Of a stretch of DNA of 64,000 bases, positions 62,810-64,000 are shown one piece after another. The notes under the pieces are model-generated. The model was given only the letters and a program-made list of their open reading frames with translations. It did no database searches and was not told the origin of the DNA. A program made the translations under genes and the position numbers. The stretch covers positions 62,001-126,000 of the forward strand of contig JBNGDI010000001.1 in the NCBI GenBank assembly GCA_049975425.1, read 5' to 3'. Source of the stretch: HyVt-105 sp049975425. GTDB taxonomy: Bacteria > Bacteroidota > Bacteroidia > Bacteroidales > VadinHA17. How positions within the stretch are numbered: position 1 is the stretch's first letter; every line of letters starts with the position of its first letter.

Positions 62810-63895
62810 TTATTCGTTTATGTATTCCTGAATATTTCCGATAAACTCACTGAACAGGAAGGCTGTGTCAGTGGGTCCTCCCGAAGCTTCGGGATGGAAT
62901 TGTGTGGAAAAGAAGGGTTTGCTCCGGTGTTTCATTCCTTCATTGGTTTCATCGTTCACATTGATGAACAGGGGTTCCCATTCGGATGGAAGAGTTTCAT
63001 TGTTCACCGCAAATCCATGATTCTGTGATGTAATGTATGCCCGGGGTGTATTTACCAGGCGCACTGGCTGGTTATGACTGCGGTGGCCGTATTTCAGCTT
63101 GTAGGTATCGGCTCCGGCTGCAAGCGCCATAAGCTGGTTTCCCAGGCAAATGCCGAAAATGGGTTTATCCTCCTTCAGTGACCGGCCGATATGTTCAATG
63201 GTGGTACCGCATTGCTTTGGATCGCCGGGACCGTTCGATATGAACAAACCGTGGTATTCTTCCTTCGAATAATCGTAATCCCAGGGAACCCTGATGATGG
63301 TTGTGTCAAGTTGCAGGAGGTATCTGATGATGTTGTACTTAACCCCGCAATCGATCAGCAGAATGCGGTATTTCCCGTTGCCGTATACCTTTTTTTCCCG
63401 GGTGCTTACCTGTTCCACCAAATTTTCCCGGTTGGGATCATAAAAATCAACCGTGTCTCTGTTCAACAGTATCTTGCCAAGCATGGTTCCCTTTTCTCTC
63501 AAAATTTTGGTAAGAGCACGGGTATCAATACCGAAAATGCCGGGAACCCGGTGCTTATTCAGCCAGTGACTGAGGCTGTTGACCGCATTCCAGTGACTGT
63601 ACTGAAACGAATAATCGGAAACCACCAGGGCAGAAATGTGGATCCGGTCCGATTCGAAATATTTTAACAAACCGTTCTCCCTTTCTTCAGCCGGAGCCCC
63701 GTAATTGCCCACCAGCGGGTAGGTAAGTACAAGGATCTGTCCGCGGTAGGAGGGGTCGGTTAAACTTTCTGGGTAACCGGTCATGGCGGTGTTAAATACT
63801 ACTTCCCCAGATACCGATTTTTCGTAGCCGAACGATTTTCCTGTCATTTCGGTTCCGTCTTCCAGCAGGAGTTTAACTTTCCGGGGTTCATTCAT
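62810..63895 (-). CDS. carA: Carbamoyl-phosphate synthase small subunit
   Basis: A 361-residue glutaminase. The N-terminal CPSase domain (about 1-140) is followed by the class I amidotransferase domain with SNGPGDPKQC, the nucleophile cysteine in FGICLGNQLMA, and the His-Glu pair in FHPEASGGPTD. It supplies ammonia to CarB. It is separated from carB by the whole arg-pro cluster and read in the opposite direction to proA, which is an uncommon arrangement. Confidence 0.97.
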   Translation of the reverse strand: MNEPRKVKLLLEDGTEMTGKSFGYEKSVSGEVVFNTAMTGYPESLTDPSYRGQILVLTYPLVGNYGAPAEERENGLLKYFESDRIHISALVVSDYSFQYSHWNAVNSLSHWLNKHRVPGIFGIDTRALTKILREKGTMLGKILLNRDTVDFYDPNRENLVEQVSTREKKVYGNGKYRILLIDCGVKYNIIRYLLQLDTTIIRVPWDYDYSKEEYHGLFISNGPGDPKQCGTTIEHIGRSLKEDKPIFGICLGNQLMALAAGADTYKLKYGHRSHNQPVRLVNTPRAYITSQNHGFAVNNETLPSEWEPLFINVNDETNEGMKHRSKPFFSTQFHPEASGGPTDTAFLFSEFIGNIQEYINE

Positions 63896-63965
63896 GTGCT
63901 GATGCTTACAGATAACAGTGGATATGGCAGAATTCCATCCGGATGACTTACTTTTTCCGGCCGGT

Positions 63966-63973
63966 CAAAAGTA
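63966..63973 (-). promoter_or_regulatory. -7 element for carA
   Basis: The minus strand reads TACTTTTG, an exact TAnnTTTG match, 70 bases before the carA ATG. I looked for an ARG box between here and the window end and did not find one as good as the pair before argR. Confidence 0.45.
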
Positions 63974-64000
63974 CAAAAAAAGTGACTATTTCGCATGGAA

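Noticed and set aside
1..64000. CRISPR arrays, insertion sequences, prophage or defence genes
   Set aside because: No regularly spaced repeats, transposase, integrase or phage structural genes were found; gene content is housekeeping throughout.

Overview
This window is an ordinary-looking, gene-dense stretch of chromosome from a member of the Bacteroidota, most likely an anaerobic relative of the Bacteroidales or Marinilabiliales. The phylum call rests on several points: many start codons sit 5 to 60 bases below a TAnnTTTG promoter element and lack an obvious Shine-Dalgarno site; there are TlpA-like lipoproteins with DUF4369-type N-termini; there is a GDE / GT4 / GH57 / GT3 glycogen cluster; and several small lipoproteins and membrane proteins belong to families I know only from this phylum. 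No phage, transposase, IS, plasmid or CRISPR signal was seen, and no gene-free gap exceeds 300 bases.

Layout. 0-3.1 kb (minus): mutL with a small membrane protein upstream, then a Kv-like ion channel. 3.3-6.0 kb (plus): comM/yifB and an anaerobic sulfatase-maturase-type radical SAM enzyme. 6.1-11.4 kb: a Tat-exported dienelactone hydrolase, a DUF819 membrane protein, an LpxH-like phosphoesterase and two tandem TlpA-like lipoproteins, one of which has lost its redox cysteines. 11.7-22.8 kb: glycogen locus with debranching enzyme, GT4 transferase, GH57 amylase and a 1414-residue fusion of GT3 glycogen synthase to GT35 phosphorylase (plus), facing a branching enzyme (minus). 22.9-28.8 kb (plus): ribF, ahcY, a lipoprotein, an EamA permease, an S41 protease and ruvC. 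28.8-33.7 kb (mostly minus): HIT protein, greA, two small Bacteroidota proteins, a Rieske-like lipoprotein (plus), serS, rpmA and rplU; the last encodes L21 with a tail of about 120 basic residues. 33.9-41 kb (plus): DUF151 nuclease, CNT nucleoside transporter, saccharopine-dehydrogenase-family protein, alpha/beta hydrolase, thyA, folA and a lipoprotein, closed by a perfect 34-bp bidirectional terminator. 41-46.4 kb (minus): clpX, clpP, tig, tRNA-Leu(UAG), lptB and tatC. 46.7-50.7 kb (plus): recQ and an ABC ATPase/permease pair. 50.6-64 kb: arginine, proline and carbamoyl-phosphate locus.

The last region is the most coherent system. carB (leading a minus-strand run with a GNAT, a GT2 and an OppC-like permease) diverges from argR-argG-argH-(degenerate proB paralogue)-proB-proA, and carA converges on proA. 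Just before argR lie two ARG-box-like operators spaced 21 bp centre to centre and overlapping its promoter. This implies arginine-responsive control of argR and possibly of both divergent units. Sandwiched between argH and proB is a 227-residue glutamate 5-kinase paralogue that keeps the serine loop and the NEND motif but lacks the C-terminal ATP-site region, a candidate regulatory pseudokinase.

The best leads for novelty are this ProB-like pseudokinase, the L21 tail, the synthase-phosphorylase fusion, the redox-dead TlpA paralogue and a pair of divergent genes whose start codons are two bases apart. I did not find a clearly new defence or mobile system. Coordinates of starts are my own choices where noted; no database search was run.
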